Source: Aaosphaeria pasadenensis (Eukaryota > Ascomycota > Dothideomycetes > Pleosporales). From it: a DNA stretch of 64,000 nt. Under the pieces are notes generated by a model, which was given only the letters and a program-made list of their open reading frames with translations, made no database searches and was not told the DNA's origin. Below are positions 34,555-48,382 of the stretch, piece by piece. The DNA is taken from positions 186,001 through 250,000 of the forward strand of contig JAKLMB010000034.1 in assembly GCA_022813625.1 (NCBI GenBank), read 5' to 3'. A program made the translations under genes and the position numbers. The number at the start of each line of letters is the position of its first letter. Within the stretch, counting starts at the first letter, position 1.

Positions 34555-35763
34555 TGGGGTTTGTCATAGGGATGACTGGATGCTTCGGATGAATTGACTT
34601 CGGTTTTTTAGACCTTGGTAAGACTCCTGCCACAGTACGGCAGCACCAAGCTTCATGGAGACTGCTTAAGTTAGCAGAACATAGCCAGAAGAGAGCAGAC
34701 ATGTCGAAGGATATATACCTACACTCATGCTAGAATCTCATGCTATACATAGCCATCCATCAAGAGAAAGCATAGAATAACAATGAAAAGGCATCTCAAA
34801 ATACCTAGATTCCTACAACCTTCCCTCCCCGTGCGGCTCGGCTCTGTTACGCCTATAACATCCTCCTGTCACACTTCTTTTTTCTTTCCTATCCCATTCA
34901 CTCGTTCGCACAACTTATCTGTACACATGTGCAACTTGATGGGGGCGGCATGGGAAACAAAAACACAGTCATAACGCACACAACGTGTGAGAGATGTTTT
35001 CACACAAGAGCACCATTAAAAAGAATACTTAGGTAGAGAGGAAGTCAATATTGTTATTATGTAGGAAAACACTAGAAACATTCCTAACATCTTTTGCTTC
35101 TATATTTCAAGGTGTTTTCTGTTTATTTATTGCACTAAATATTTTTATATAAAACTGATAGATAATAAGGTATCTTGATTAGCATGCCCGTCCCTAGAGA
35201 TAGTTTTCTACAATGTAAGATAAGTAGAAGCACAAGTATGAATTCTTCTACAAGAAAAGCTTCTCATCATTACTACCTAGGTACCTATCTGACTCGATGG
35301 TCAGCGTTATGGTCGTTTTACGTTATGTGACAGAACGCATGCGTGAATGGCAGGTCGTCGCAGGTCCATACAGCCGCAGCAGTAATAAGGTTTTGAAAAC
35401 CAGTGTCGAACGACAAAGGTATCTACCAGACTAAGGTCGGAAAGCCCGATTACCAAGGAATCAATTTTCTCCCATTTCTCATCCCTCTCTCTGTCACGTT
35501 TGGCTAGATCCAATGAGGTCCCTTTCTACCGAGAGGGTTCCCTTTTGATTCAATACATAGTGTTTGGTTGTGTTTCTTCATGTTTTACGTCCAAGGCTTG
35601 TTGTAGAATTGGTTAGCGTCTGTGATTTTAGATTTTGAGTCTATGTTAAACACAAATTGAAAAGAGACGACCCTGAATATGGTCAAGGGCCTGGTTTAAT
35701 TGATACATATGAATGACATATACATTAACTATGGAGATACGTATCTGAGTATTATACGGATGG
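34555..35763. other. Intergenic, convergent 3' regions
   Basis: 1.2 kb between the stops of the FHIT and nitrilase genes. Moderately AT-rich around 35085-35190. No domain-bearing ORF. Confidence 0.45.
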
Positions 35764-36729
35764 CTACTTAGTACCGTTGAGATACTGTTCGAAGAGATGT
35801 GCAAAGACTTCTGGTCTCTGGTAATGTCCAGCGAAATCGAAGACATACTTGAATGCCCTGACAGCGCCAGCATCGACTTCAGCATACAGTATCTCCTCAT
35901 TATCTCCATCCTGCGCTCGCACGACTTCCACCCCACCCGGTCCAAAGATGCTAGCTCTCCTCCTCTGCTGCTCTTCTCGCATGAACGTCCGGATTTTCTC
36001 ATCAGCACCATACAATTCGATCTCCGCATCACCGACCACAGAAGCCGCGTTGATCACATACGTCCCCGCCGCGTTCGCAACAGCCTTCCCCGCCACCTGA
36101 ATCAAATCATTCACATCCATATCGTAAGTAAGAAACTGCGGCCACGACGCCACATGCACGACCGGATACCCCAATCCCACCGCGTACTGCGATAACGGAT
36201 TCCCATTCTCCGCGCAGACGAGACCACTCAGCCCGCCAAAGCCCGCCTCTACCGACGCTCTACTACCCGTCGTACCAGGCGCATGTATCAATCGTTCTCC
36301 GACCGTCGGCACGAGCTTCTGATGTTTATGCAGAAGCGTCCCATCCGGCCCGATGAAGACTTGCGTGTTGTATAGCGTCCCTGTTGTGTTCGCGCGGCGC
36401 TCGTTGACGCCAATCACGGCAGTGACGTTGGCGTCTCTGCAGGCCTGTTGGAGGCGGTCGATCTCCGGTCCGGGGACTTCGACGGCTTGGTCGAAGAGCT
36501 GGAGGTAGAGGGATGTTTTGAGCGGATCGCCGTCGGACAGCAGGGCGTTCCAGCCTGGGTAGCCGGGGATGAAGGCTTCGGGGAAGCCGATGACGTCTGC
36601 GCCCTGCGTGCCGGCTAGACGTATCAGGTCCGCGACCTTTTGGGTCGTGGCGGTTCGGTTTAGGAAGATGGGCGCGGCCTGGACGGCTGCGAGTTTGAGG
36701 ACTTTGCGGAGGGTGATGTTTTGTGACAT
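35764..36729 (-). CDS. Nitrilase (carbon-nitrogen hydrolase)
   Basis: Single-exon gene of 321 aa, normal for fungal nitrilases. The catalytic triad is clear: Glu51 in GFPEAFIPGYP, Lys138 in HKHQKLVPT and Cys172 in LVCAENGNPLSQY. The CxENxNPL context is that of branch-1 nitrilases acting on nitriles to give carboxylic acid and ammonia, rather than amidases. The tryptophan common after the cysteine is replaced by Ala, as in many fungal enzymes. It is cytosolic with no signal peptide. The neighbouring saponin hydrolase, transporter and beta-glucosidase suggest work on plant-derived compounds, where a beta-glucosidase acting on cyanogenic glucosides or glucosinolates would yield nitriles. That link is inference. 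Confidence 0.93.
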   Translation of the reverse strand: MSQNITLRKVLKLAAVQAAPIFLNRTATTQKVADLIRLAGTQGADVIGFPEAFIPGYPGWNALLSDGDPLKTSLYLQLFDQAVEVPGPEIDRLQQACRDANVTAVIGVNERRANTTGTLYNTQVFIGPDGTLLHKHQKLVPTVGERLIHAPGTTGSRASVEAGFGGLSGLVCAENGNPLSQYAVGLGYPVVHVASWPQFLTYDMDVNDLIQVAGKAVANAAGTYVINAASVVGDAEIELYGADEKIRTFMREEQQRRRASIFGPGGVEVVRAQDGDNEEILYAEVDAGAVRAFKYVFDFAGHYQRPEVFAHLFEQYLNGTK

Positions 36730-38026
36730 GGCTTGAGATGGTTGTAAGTAGAACTAGGGGTTGTTGAAGAATGAATGATATGACTGGATTCTCGTGATGT
36801 AGGATAAAGCTTTGCTTAAATGCTCATTATTTGAATACTATCAATGCTTTGCAATCGTAACAGGAAAGATAGATATATGCCGGGCCTCATAGTCGAATTC
36901 GGCCCTATGCAATCGTCAAATACTGATCTAAAGCCCATCTAGGGAATTTCCTCAGTTCCGCGTCGTCATCTACACTGGTCGTTCATAGCCGATCGGGGGG
37001 GAAATCATCAGATTAAAGGCCTCGACCGAGTATCAGTCCGAAGTAATGACGTTTTTACCTCACCTCCAAGGTAAGGACCTTTCTTGTGAACCATAACCTC
37101 GAATGGCTGAACACTCGGCCCTATATTGAGCCATTAGCTGGGTTTGTGGTGATTAGAGGTGGAAATCCGCAACGCGGTACTTCTCTTGTCGAAGGCGTGG
37201 CCGGCTCTTTCATCGTCGAGGGACCTGGCCAGCTGCTTTCTTACCAATAAAGTGCCCGACTCTTCTTTTGTCGAAGAAGTGCGCTCTTGACTAGACTATC
37301 TGCCAAGGTGATGCCGATTCGGCATATGATCTGCTATAGAAGTGCCTAGCTTGGAAAGTTGTTTGCCCAGGAAGTGCCGATTCGGCATATTCACATGCAA
37401 GACGTGGAAATATTCACCTCAAGTTGGGTTGATATCAAGTAGTAAAGGTGTCTACGCGATAAGACTTGATAAAAACTTAGCGTGTCGTGGGGTCTCGGCC
37501 TCGGCCTTTACGATGATGGGAATGTTATTGTATAATTACTATTATCAATCCGCGTCATGTAATTCTCTACTGAATCTCACAACTCCGCGATTTATGATAG
37601 TAAAGGGTATCCCGGGACGTATGTAAATTCATAAGCAAATCTCTTAGTAGCGAGATGCGTTCGAAAGTAACTTACCTCTCGCAATCTATTACGCTGGATT
37701 TTAAAGAACTGTGTAAAACTGTGCCCTTGATATTATCCTCCATTGTCCACCCTATATCTTGAACGCCCAAACGTTCTTGGAATTCCCCAATAAACACTGT
37801 CCTTCCAAAGATATCTCTGCTTCTTTAAAGTTACGGAAATGTTTAACGCTAGAGGCGCATGAGTTTTCTTGGGAATCAGAAATTGGAAGAAGCAACAATA
37901 ACTATCAGCCTGAGAATGCTTCTATATTCGAGTTTTCAACGACGAATTTCTATTTTAAAAGCGAGTCCGAGTCCCCACGGCCGAACTCATGACCTATGCC
38001 GTGCTATCTAGTCATCAAACGCATGC
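36730..38026. other. Upstream region of the nitrilase gene with repeated motif
   Basis: 1.3 kb. It includes repeated AAGTGCC-like words and two identical 16-bp palindromic elements at 37312-37327 and 37375-37390 (listed separately). Small ORFs (37342-37626 and 37759-37992) show no domain. Confidence 0.5.
37312..37390. promoter_or_regulatory. Two identical palindromic 16-mers, 63 bp apart
   Basis: TGCCGATTCGGCATAT occurs at 37312-37327 and again at 37375-37390. The core TGCCGA-T-TCGGCA is an inverted repeat with CGA/TCGG half-sites. Flanking AAGTGC words (near 37248, 37276, 37339 and 37372) suggest an old tandem repeat of about 30 bp. It could be a regulator-binding array. It lies about 600 bp upstream of the nitrilase start and 650 bp from the saponin hydrolase stop. 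Confidence 0.55.
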
Positions 38027-39940
38027 CTACGTCCCACTCTTCGGCGGCAGATACTCCACGCCCTCGACCGTCGTCACCAGCGTGCCATTCGCCTCCAGGA
38101 AATTCCTCATCACATTGACCTCCGCATGCCACCCACCCGGGCCGCTCTTCTTCGTCGCCACGTATCCATCCGGACCCGTCTGCACAAGATCACTATACCA
38201 GTGCGTGCGGCTCACAAGCGGACTCAGCGTCTCCCTCGTGACATTCTCCCACCCATTCGTGAACTTCCGCCCATCGGCCGAGTAGTTGTGGTAAACCGCC
38301 ACGACCTGGTCCACGGATGTTGAGTTACCGCCAGCGATCAAACTGACGTCCACGGATCCGGACGCCGTACCCTTTAGGATGTACTTCCCCGCGGGCAGTT
38401 CCTCACGCGCGCGTATTGTACCCCCAGGGACATACGGGGTACCCCACGGCACCACGTCCGACGCCTCGTCGACGCGCGTGCGCTTCAGTGGCTTCCTGCT
38501 CGACAGCCGGGCGAGCATGAGGCGGTATGTGCGGCCGCCTGGTGCTTTAGAAGGGTAGCAAGGGAGCGGATTATCGCCGCCGCAGGACGGCGCGATGGTT
38601 TGGGCTTGCCAGTAGGCGATTGCGGTGCTATCGGAGCTCCAGCGGGGGTCGGCCATGGCGTTCCATTCTGGGTCGTTGGCGGCGTAGCTGCCGGGTATGC
38701 CGTTGGCGTCGCCGTTGAGCTTCTGGCCGTGGTACGTGCCGCGGTCGCCGTGTTTGTCGAGGAGCCAGGGTTGGAAGAAGCGGCGTGGGCCGTTGTTGCG
38801 GACGCCTGTGGTGACAGGGGAGGTTATGATGTCGGTTATTGGGGGGATGTTGCGTAGGCCCGCGAGGAACATGTGGCGGGTGGTTGCGCGGGTGTCGAGA
38901 ATTACGAGCCATTCGTCGTCTGGGGAGACATCGATCGGGTCGACGTACTCCGGGTGGTTCGTCAGGCGGTCGACGGTGCCGGTTTGCAGGTCAACGGAGA
39001 AGACGTCTGTGTTGCCTGATTCCCAGGGACTGCCAACGTACACGGCTTTCTTGCCTCTGCCGCTGAAGCCTCGGAGCTCGCCGACGGTGATGGCGGAAGG
39101 GTTCAAGGATAGCTCGTTCCCTTTGAATGATATAGGCGGAGTGCTGTCGGGGTTGAAGAGCACAGTGACGTTGTGGACATCGTAGCGGGGCACGAGGGGC
39201 AGGCCAGAGGACGGATTCTTGTTGAAGACCAGCCTGCCGAAGTAGGCGAACTGACCTAGTTTTCCACCTGTGTTGGTGAACGAACTGAAGCCAATGTGCT
39301 TGTTGTCTGGGTGGATGCGCAGTTCCCGCATAGCACCGCCTGCTGTGGAGGAACCCGGCCCCGTGGTCTCCCATCGAATGGGGTAGACGAAGGTGTTTTG
39401 TGGATTGCAGCCATCGCTGGCGAGGAGATGTTCTCCACAGTCGATCACGTTGTCGCCGACTAGAATTCGTTTTCCATCATCGAATGCTTGGGGGTAATCC
39501 AGCATTGTGGACATGCCGACTCGATGTTCGCTGGGGATCCCACAGGTGACGCACTTCCAGGAATCGCCGTTCGAGAATTTGCTGCCGTCGGTCTTGATCA
39601 AGATGACTTGTTCCCCGTTGTAAATGCTGGATGGATTCGGCGCGGCGGGAGCTCCAGTGAATGTCACCATGCTGATAACGTGTCTGTTGTCCGGCAGGAA
39701 GTCGCCAGACGCCATGATGCCGACCGTCTCGGGACTCGATCCACCACCCACTTGGGCGATACACCCGGTGCCGCGAGGGTTGATTCTGGCATTGCATGCT
39801 CCGGTGGAACTGTCCGCCACTACGGGTGGGAGGGGAAGCTCAATAACCTCGATGTGTTCGGGTTTAGAGGGCGGCGGAACGAAGCCACTACATGTTGAGA
39901 GAGTTGCAGCGACAAGTGCCCATGTTTTCAACTGAGGCAT
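38027..39940 (-). CDS. Secreted saponin hydrolase-like protein
   Basis: 637 aa from the ATG at 39940. The frame extends further upstream, but only this Met gives a signal peptide (MPQLKTWALVAATLSTCSGF). The mature part begins with KPEHIEVIELPLPPV and continues NPRGTGCIAQVGG, DGSKFSNGDSWKCVTCGIP and WSSDSTAIAYWQAQT. It reads as a six- or seven-bladed propeller-like enzyme, with conserved DP.W.SD blades and several N-glycosylation sites. I recognise it as the family of fungal saponin hydrolases, which remove the glucuronide sugar chain from soyasaponins outside the cell; this rests on memory of the family. Three genes in the next 9 kb (sugar transporter, regulator, beta-glucosidase) fit a plant-glycoside role. 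Confidence 0.78.
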   Translation of the reverse strand: MPQLKTWALVAATLSTCSGFVPPPSKPEHIEVIELPLPPVVADSSTGACNARINPRGTGCIAQVGGGSSPETVGIMASGDFLPDNRHVISMVTFTGAPAAPNPSSIYNGEQVILIKTDGSKFSNGDSWKCVTCGIPSEHRVGMSTMLDYPQAFDDGKRILVGDNVIDCGEHLLASDGCNPQNTFVYPIRWETTGPGSSTAGGAMRELRIHPDNKHIGFSSFTNTGGKLGQFAYFGRLVFNKNPSSGLPLVPRYDVHNVTVLFNPDSTPPISFKGNELSLNPSAITVGELRGFSGRGKKAVYVGSPWESGNTDVFSVDLQTGTVDRLTNHPEYVDPIDVSPDDEWLVILDTRATTRHMFLAGLRNIPPITDIITSPVTTGVRNNGPRRFFQPWLLDKHGDRGTYHGQKLNGDANGIPGSYAANDPEWNAMADPRWSSDSTAIAYWQAQTIAPSCGGDNPLPCYPSKAPGGRTYRLMLARLSSRKPLKRTRVDEASDVVPWGTPYVPGGTIRAREELPAGKYILKGTASGSVDVSLIAGGNSTSVDQVVAVYHNYSADGRKFTNGWENVTRETLSPLVSRTHWYSDLVQTGPDGYVATKKSGPGGWHAEVNVMRNFLEANGTLVTTVEGVEYLPPKSGT

Positions 39941-41319
39941 AGCAGATCTGATGACGAATGGTTCGTAGTACTGGCAGAAACAGGATGGATGTTGCGAAAC
40001 TTTGCGTGCGGATACATGTTCCAAGGATTCTTTCCAGCTCTTATACATGTCCCATATACATCGTGTGATGCTCTTGCCCATCATAAGAGCTTCAATCTGC
40101 TGTAACCCATTCGGCATGTTGTCCCAGTGGCGCAAACCTAGACCTTCGGTCTGCAAGGGGTATCTTGAACGCGTTGGGCATATCTGTACATTGTATCAGT
40201 GAGTTTCTGTCAATTTCCAATGTAAAGAGGCACAAGAAAGGTCCAATCTGCTCATGGCCAACCCATGTGTATTACAAGTACAACTATGCACGTTCGGAAA
40301 TGCTGTCGGTTTACACTAGAGAATGCGGGGACCCCACACCCGCCATGTCGGAAATACGATGCACCGCTTGTTGCTTCGAAATGCAAGCTCAGCTCCGCAC
40401 AGTGCCCTGCTTCGTACTGGGTGTTTAATCTAACGCCCGACTGCTCGGTAGTGTGGTAGGTGTTTGACAAAACAAGCACGGATCAAGCATCTATAACAGC
40501 AGTAAGCGGCCATTACTCCACAAAGAGCTATGGAGATCTTACGCCGCATAGAGTTAGGCATCACACGCCATGAATCAAGCCATTGCTTAGCCGGGTAGAT
40601 TTATACGCTGTACGCGTACTCGTATCTCGTCGCATGTGTAATTCCGCTACAACTTGATGTCAAAGGCCACAAATCGATCTAGTTGAGAAGTTTAGTGCTA
40701 GGGCATGAGCCAGACCTCGCACTAAATGTACTGTTCGACTGTGATAGTGCCATAATGGACATGGGTCAAGCGAGGCACAGATTCTCATGCCCAAGGACAG
40801 GACTATAGGGAGGTAGGTTCGGTTTTGCCTGCAAGTTCTCCGACATCCATGTTCACTGAATAGGTCATTAGCGGATGAATAGGTCATTAGCGGATGGAGG
40901 CAATGCGGAGAATCGCTTGGGTGCAATTGACTTCGTTGGGTGCACAGTGAAGATTTAGCTAGTAATTGAACGGGTACTCAGATTTTTACTTTTTCATCGG
41001 GTCCATGGAGGATATGCCGGTTTTAAGCAGACTTGAACCTTCGATTATGGTGTACATTGCACAATGGGTTACATTGCTATCATCACTAGCAGCGAGCATT
41101 CGTTTACAGGATGATGCCAAATTCAGGAATATAATTCGGCTACATTTAGACATAGACAGCAACATATGCCTCCTATCTCACGTGTCCACACTCGATTGTC
41201 GAGATGACGAGAAATTCCATCTCACCCGGCCCCATCCTAAGCGACCATCTATCGAAAATAGCATGTACAGTTCATCGAGATATTGTCACAAATCTTCTTG
41301 ATGGGACAGGTTATGGCGC
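39941..41319. other. Intergenic, no gene seen
   Basis: 1.4 kb between the saponin hydrolase start and the 3' end of the transporter gene. Short overlapping ORFs only. A direct repeat GAATAGGTCATTAGCGGAT occurs twice in a row at about 40858-40895. Confidence 0.5.
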
Positions 41320-43172
41320 TCATGCAACCTCCTTAGTCACAGGCTTGAACCCCGTCTTGATATCTCCGTCGACAGTTTCTGCATCATCGTCTTCGTGGGC
41401 TTTAGGCCTTTCTTCAAACACTACGGGTATCTTATGTTAGCACCAACAATGATTGAAAGGACACACACGCGAAGACTTACAGTAAGCCAGCTCTTCAAGA
41501 GTAGGTCCTTTAGTTTCAGGGTACAGGAAGTAGACAGTAGCGAGCTCGACAAGGAGCCAGACCTGGAAATCATTAATTGAGGCGCAAGCCAATGATTCAA
41601 AATAACACTTACACAGTAGAACAGATAAAACTTCCAGGCCAGTGCATCAAGGCCGATGGGGTTAACAAACGCATTGAAAGCAGTACTTCCGCGAACAAAG
41701 AATTGCAGAATCGCGATTCCCTTTGCGCGGTGCACGAAGGGGAAAATCTCTGTGATGTAAACGAAGAGCAGCGGCTGCATTATGTTATATGATGCATTGT
41801 AGATGAATATCATGGCTACCACCGCCACGGCTGCCGAGTGACCACCCGTCATCGCGAAGTGTGCGCTAAGGCCGGTGATTGTGGCAAACACGACAGTCAT
41901 GCAGCAGAATGATGTAAGATATTGAACGCGTCTGCGGAGCACGCGTGTCACGAATGCGAACGCTCCCGCGGTAATCATGCTCCAACACTGTGAAATAATC
42001 GGTCAGCGAGCGGACAATCTTTCTAAAGGACAAGGACCTACCGAGAGAGAAAGATTGACAATGTTTTGTGTGCGTTTGTCTTTGACTCCCACTGTGCTCA
42101 AGACTCGAGCGAGATAGTAGGAAACAAGCCCGTTGCCAGACCATTGGGAGAATACACCCATGCACATGGCAATGAGCAATCGCTTCCTGTTGCCGGTGGT
42201 TTGTAAGAGCTCGACCCAGCGCCTCTTGGAGTTGCTCAGCTCCATCCTCAATTGTGCATCGATTTCCTCGAACTCGGCACGAACGAAAGCAGAATCGCGA
42301 TCTCCCTCTCCATGGTATTTTACCAACACCTCAAAGGCCTCTTCATGGCGTTCCTTGAAAAGCAGCCATCTCGGAGACTCAGGTATGAACCAGACAAAGA
42401 CTAGCTGGAGCACTGAAGGGGCACACTGGAGCGCTGATGGAATTCGCCAGGCCCAATTATTGGGTATTTTGTACGTGCCCAGCGTGACACCAGCTGCCAG
42501 TATTGAACCAACAAACCAAGATACATTGAAGAGCCCCGAAATGACGGAACGTTCGCGAGGGTGTGAGAGTTCTGCTAAGAGTTGAGACGCGCCAGAGACA
42601 GCAAAAGGGATACCGGTTCCGAGAAGCAAGCGTGAGGCCAAAAACATTCCAACTGAACGCCGCAATGTCAGTTCATCCACCCCATCGGCATCGGACTTGA
42701 TGCAACTTCAATAAGGAGCGTTGCTTACTATTGATCGAGCAGGTTTGCAGAATTGTACCAATGACAAGGATAACAGAACCTAGAGTGATGCTGTGCTTGC
42801 GTCCAATCCTATCAATCACATAGGGGACGAAAGGTAGAACGATTAGACCCCCAAGATTGTAAGAAGCGCTGGTAACTCCTAGCAAGGCGCCTTTCGGATG
42901 TCCGAAATCTGAGAGTGAATGGTCAGTAGGTGAAATCGACATATTATGTAAATGAAAGTCTCACGATCTTGCCAGGGTTGAACGGCCTGGAGTCCGTTAA
43001 GAACGGATCCGTCATATCCAGTGGTCATCTCAACTCCCATTGCGGCTGGGATGAGGCAAAAATACAGATAGCGAAGATTGGGTTTATGGTACCATGGCGT
43101 TGTGTCCAAGGCCATGAGCCGATTGACTTCTGACTGCTCGGCCGCGGCCGCTACATCAACTTGCTTCGGCAT
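41320..43172 (-). CDS. MFS sugar transporter (sugar porter family, lactose permease-like)
   Basis: Six exons: 43172..42965, 42908..42729, 42652..42042, 41987..41613, 41562..41481 and 41420..41320. All five introns are 50-76 nt with GT..AG ends, giving 518 aa. Family signatures are GYDGSVLNGLQAVQPW in the first helix, DRIGRK in loop 2-3, PESPRWLLFKER in the central loop, FVYITEIFPFVHRAKG in loop 8-9 and FLYPETKGPTLEELAY after helix 12. Twelve membrane segments are expected in the plasma membrane. The GYDGSVLNG form is typical of fungal lactose/cellobiose and other disaccharide carriers. The cytosolic GH1 beta-glucosidase at 46.8-48.4 kb would suit an imported beta-glucoside. The exact sugar cannot be read from the sequence. 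Confidence 0.92.
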
Positions 43173-45045
43173 AGTGAGAGCTGTTCGTGCACCTGATGGA
43201 AATGATTATCAGAGACAATGAGTGTTGCAAGAGTGGTGGAAGTGCTCTCCTCGAAGCAACTTCAGGCGGTAACTTTTGACATCTTATATGTGATGAAGGT
43301 ACTAAGAGATGAACCCTTCTAGCGTAAATGCATGGAAAGCGTGTTGAAAAGCTTGGGGAATTCGGATAGTTGAATTCGGCTTGTGCATTGGTTCGAGTCT
43401 AGATCTTCCAATCTGGGGAGGGCGGCATACACGGGGTAGCCATGAGTAGGTTAGGCAAGTCCCCGCATTTTTATACAGAATCTGTAGGCGTAACTATGTA
43501 ACCTGTTTATAATGCTTCAATTTTGTATTAAACTTGACAATATAATAGTTTATTTTATTTCTTACTGATTTAAATACTTGAATAATTAATTTTATTACAT
43601 AGCTATGTTAAAAAAAAACTCTTCTTTATACCTAGCTGTTATTCTTGATTCTACTGACACGAAGCGCTTGCGCTCGTAGGTCGGGGCCTTAGGCTAAGCC
43701 GGGCACCTGGGGTTGCTAGTTCACGTCGGAAAACATGGCGGAATTGAGTGGATCGCATTACCATGCATGCTTTGACAGTCGGCGCAGGATCACCCCAGAA
43801 CGCTTGCTCGAAATATTGTTGGTGTGATACTCTGTAGAACTACGGTTTAGACTTGTTCTACTTGAATAGAGTTTGGTAACATGTTTCGGAAACAGCTGTC
43901 GGCTTTGATTGGGGCTAATGCTTCGGTTGCTTCTTGTTGACAGCTGCTTCTCTGGCGCCATTGCTTAATGCCTTTGTGGCTGACTTATAATGCTTTGCTA
44001 CCGCGTTGTTTGTTGTGGTTCGTTTACTTGTCATGAGAGTCATCTGCGTGACGCTGGCAATCTATCGATGTACTCTATCGAGGTCTGAACACATTGGTGC
44101 GGTGTCCACTTGCCACTCTCTCAAGAGCCTTTTCCAATTCCATCGTAGCATTGGGAGAATGGGCTTGAGAAATGGGACGCGGAATGTGTTCTGTGTTTGT
44201 ATCATTCAATAGCCATACCCGACGCATGAGACGATATCCGGTTGGAAAGTTCTTGACTAGAATGGCACCAGATGTTAGACTATTCATGGCAGAAGAAACC
44301 AGCCTCAAAAACATTCGATCTCCGATCCTTCCATTGTTCTCATTATCAGACAGGCAGATTTGGTGCATATACACCGTACTTGCTGTACATAAAATGCGAG
44401 CGAGTTCAGCTTCGAAGATGAGCGGTTCCCGTGCAAATTGACTCCAACAGTTCCACACTTCTACCCCTATCCGTTTAATCGTGCATCCAATAGTGTCTTT
44501 TGATATACTCCTCCAAACACTTTCGGTCATGAAGGCCTTTTAGCAAAGCTTTCTTGACCTTAGCCAGAATCTCGATCCTGATCGTGCACTCCAGATATAT
44601 TTGTCGAATTCGGATTCACACAATTGTACCTTGCAGCTTGGAGATGCAGTAAGTGGCAAATGCTCGTAGGGTACGATTGTGAACTTCATCCCAAGTTCTG
44701 AATCAATCGAAAGTAAATGACAGCATATATGTCTTTTGACAGGATAAGAGTACAACAATGATTCTGTCACCACAATCAGCATCCTAGAGAAAATAGCAGC
44801 GTACTTTTCGGATTATCAAAGATAGCCATGTGGTCACGGGCGTCATGTATCAGTTTTCAAGGCCCACGGGCATGCGCTTATATGCTCGCACCGTTTACGT
44901 ACTAGCGAAGTACTATGCCTAAATTTTAGCTACCCTCGGTAGCATTTATCCCCGCACGATAACAATGCACCCCATCTCAGCTGATATCCATTTTCTTCAG
45001 AGGTTTCCTATCAGATTCTGCGCGCCAGTCTTTTGAGAAAAAAAG
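43173..45045. other. Divergent region between transporter and Zn2Cys6 regulator
   Basis: 1.9 kb. Positions 43500-43640 are AT-rich with an A-run near 43611. Minus-strand frames at 44075-44530 and 44540-44782 are open but show no domain, and a splice joining them is not convincing. Promoters of both flanking genes lie here. Confidence 0.45.
43490..43640. repeat. AT-rich island
   Basis: About 150 bp of AT-rich sequence with TTATTTTATTT-type runs and an A9 run near 43611, upstream of the sugar transporter. It is weaker than the islands at 20.3 and 33.1 kb and may simply be promoter DNA. Confidence 0.45.
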
Positions 45046-46750
45046 ATGAGGCCCCTGTCAGCTTGTATAGCATGTCGGTGAGTAGTTGTTCAATGCTGGG
45101 ACGGACCTAACTTACATTCACAATTGAGAGATCGGCGGAAGAAATGCGACCGCTCCAGACCAGGTCTCAGTTGCAACTTCTGCGTTAAAAGAGGTCTCAA
45201 GTGCAGTGGATCTTTCGACAGCCCGGTCGCAGACTTGCATGTACCAACCAAAGAGTACGACTCTCTAGACAGCCGAGCGAAGCATGACCGCACCCGCCAA
45301 GTATCCTCCCTCGTCATCCCCGATGCAGCGCTTCGCGAGGAACTCGTTGAGCTTTATTTTCGTTATGTGCACATTGCATTCCATAACCTCTTCCATAAAC
45401 AGAATTTTCTTGCACGTGTAAGGGACAATTCAATCCCCAAAATATTGTTCTTTGGCGTCGTAAGCCTATCTGCTCGGTTCTCAACGCACCCTGTTTTCGC
45501 GTCTGTAGACCCATGGGATCGCGGCCGACCCTATCGAGATGAGACCAAAAGACTGCTGGACTTGGAAAACACGTCTTTAGTGAGTATACAAGCCTGTATG
45601 CTGCTTGTGGCGAATGCATCCGTAGAGGGGGATCCGAATACAGAATCGGTTTACCACACCATTGCCGCTCGGATGGCAAGCTTGCTGGACCTTCCAACCA
45701 TGCCCACGAAATCGCTCTTAGAGCAGGAGATCAATAGAAGAGGTGAGATGAGTTCGCAAATTCCAGCATTGTAAACTAATTCAACTCCTTTCAGTGTGGT
45801 GGTCTATCATTGCGTCTGAGACGTGGAGTTCGGCAATTCATTCTCTTCCACGGTTACTGAAGCCGCGCGACACCGTACCTCTACCCATGACAGAGCACGA
45901 ATTCTGTTCTCTAGACTCTGATGTTCCCATTCCTCCTTTGGATTCGCCGGCGTACGAAACAGCTCCTGGCTCGGGAGATAGACAGTCTTTGCTCGCTCAG
46001 ATGATTCGCCTGAACCTTCTGCTCTACGATATCATTCTACTCAACGTTCGTGTTGTTACTGAACAAGCCCAAGGGACAGTCTCCCAGGGTTCGGATTTAA
46101 ATTTGGTGCAGGATCTGCATAACTGGGTCAACAATTTACCACCACTGTTGCAGTATTCTCAGGAAAACGTGGCTCATTGGGTCGAGTCAGGGCTGGGTTC
46201 CACGTTTCTGATCATGCACATCAATTACAACCATGCTGGGCAACTATTGTTCTACCGACACCTTCACTCAGCCCAACAAGAGCAAGACGCCCCGGAGGTA
46301 TACAAAGCTCAAACCCTGGCACAAAAATGCAAGCAACATGCAACGGATCTGTGCGAATTGATCTACGAAGCAAAACAACGACCAGAGACAGTGGTTCTCT
46401 ACCCATTGGCTGGCCACATCCTCTCCCTAGCATCCACTATCCATATTCACACTCTGTTATTCGCAGTCGACGAAAGCGAAATCAGTGTGGCTAAGTTACG
46501 GTTGGAACGAAACTTTGAGATAATATCGTCAATGAACAAGTACTGGCCTATGACGCACAAGACTGTTAAGCGGTTGCAGCACTTTCACAATGCCTGCTTG
46601 CGAAGCCAGGATGATTCATTCCGGCTGGATACATGGATGCTTCAGTTTCTTCTAGGATTTACAAAGGACATGGAGGACAGGAATTCAGCGTGGTCTCAGG
46701 ATCATTGCTCTAGAGAATTGGACCATCTAAGGAATCTACTGGAAATCTAA
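45046..46750 (+). CDS. Zn2Cys6 transcription factor of the sugar cluster
   Basis: Three exons, 45046..45077, 45129..45742 and 45795..46750 (introns 51 and 52 nt), give 533 aa. The short first exon supplies ACIACR and the join completes the binuclear zinc cluster: CIAC-RDRRKK-C-DRSRPGLS-C-NFC-VKRGLK-C, i.e. C-x2-C-x6-C-x8-C-x2-C-x6-C. The middle homology region follows (LREELVELYFRYVHIAFHNLFHK, VNNLPPLLQYS). Such regulators bind CGG triplets and usually control adjacent genes. The genes alongside are a divergent sugar transporter and a convergent GH1 beta-glucosidase whose stop codon is only 48 bp from this one. A local pathway-specific activator is the natural reading, not proven. Confidence 0.92.
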
Positions 46751-46798
46751 TCGCAAACCCTTTCTGGTCATTGGGATCTGTCAATGATTGAACCAAAG

Positions 46799-48382
<1,584 letters not shown>

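Noticed and set aside
43388..43400. GGTTCGAGTC as a tRNA B box
   Set aside because: The flanks do not fold into an acceptor stem or anticodon arm and no A box stands at the right distance.
44075..44782. A two-exon minus-strand gene upstream of the sugar-cluster regulator
   Set aside because: The two frames are out of phase and stops lie between them. No donor/acceptor pair gives a believable join, and no family was recognised.
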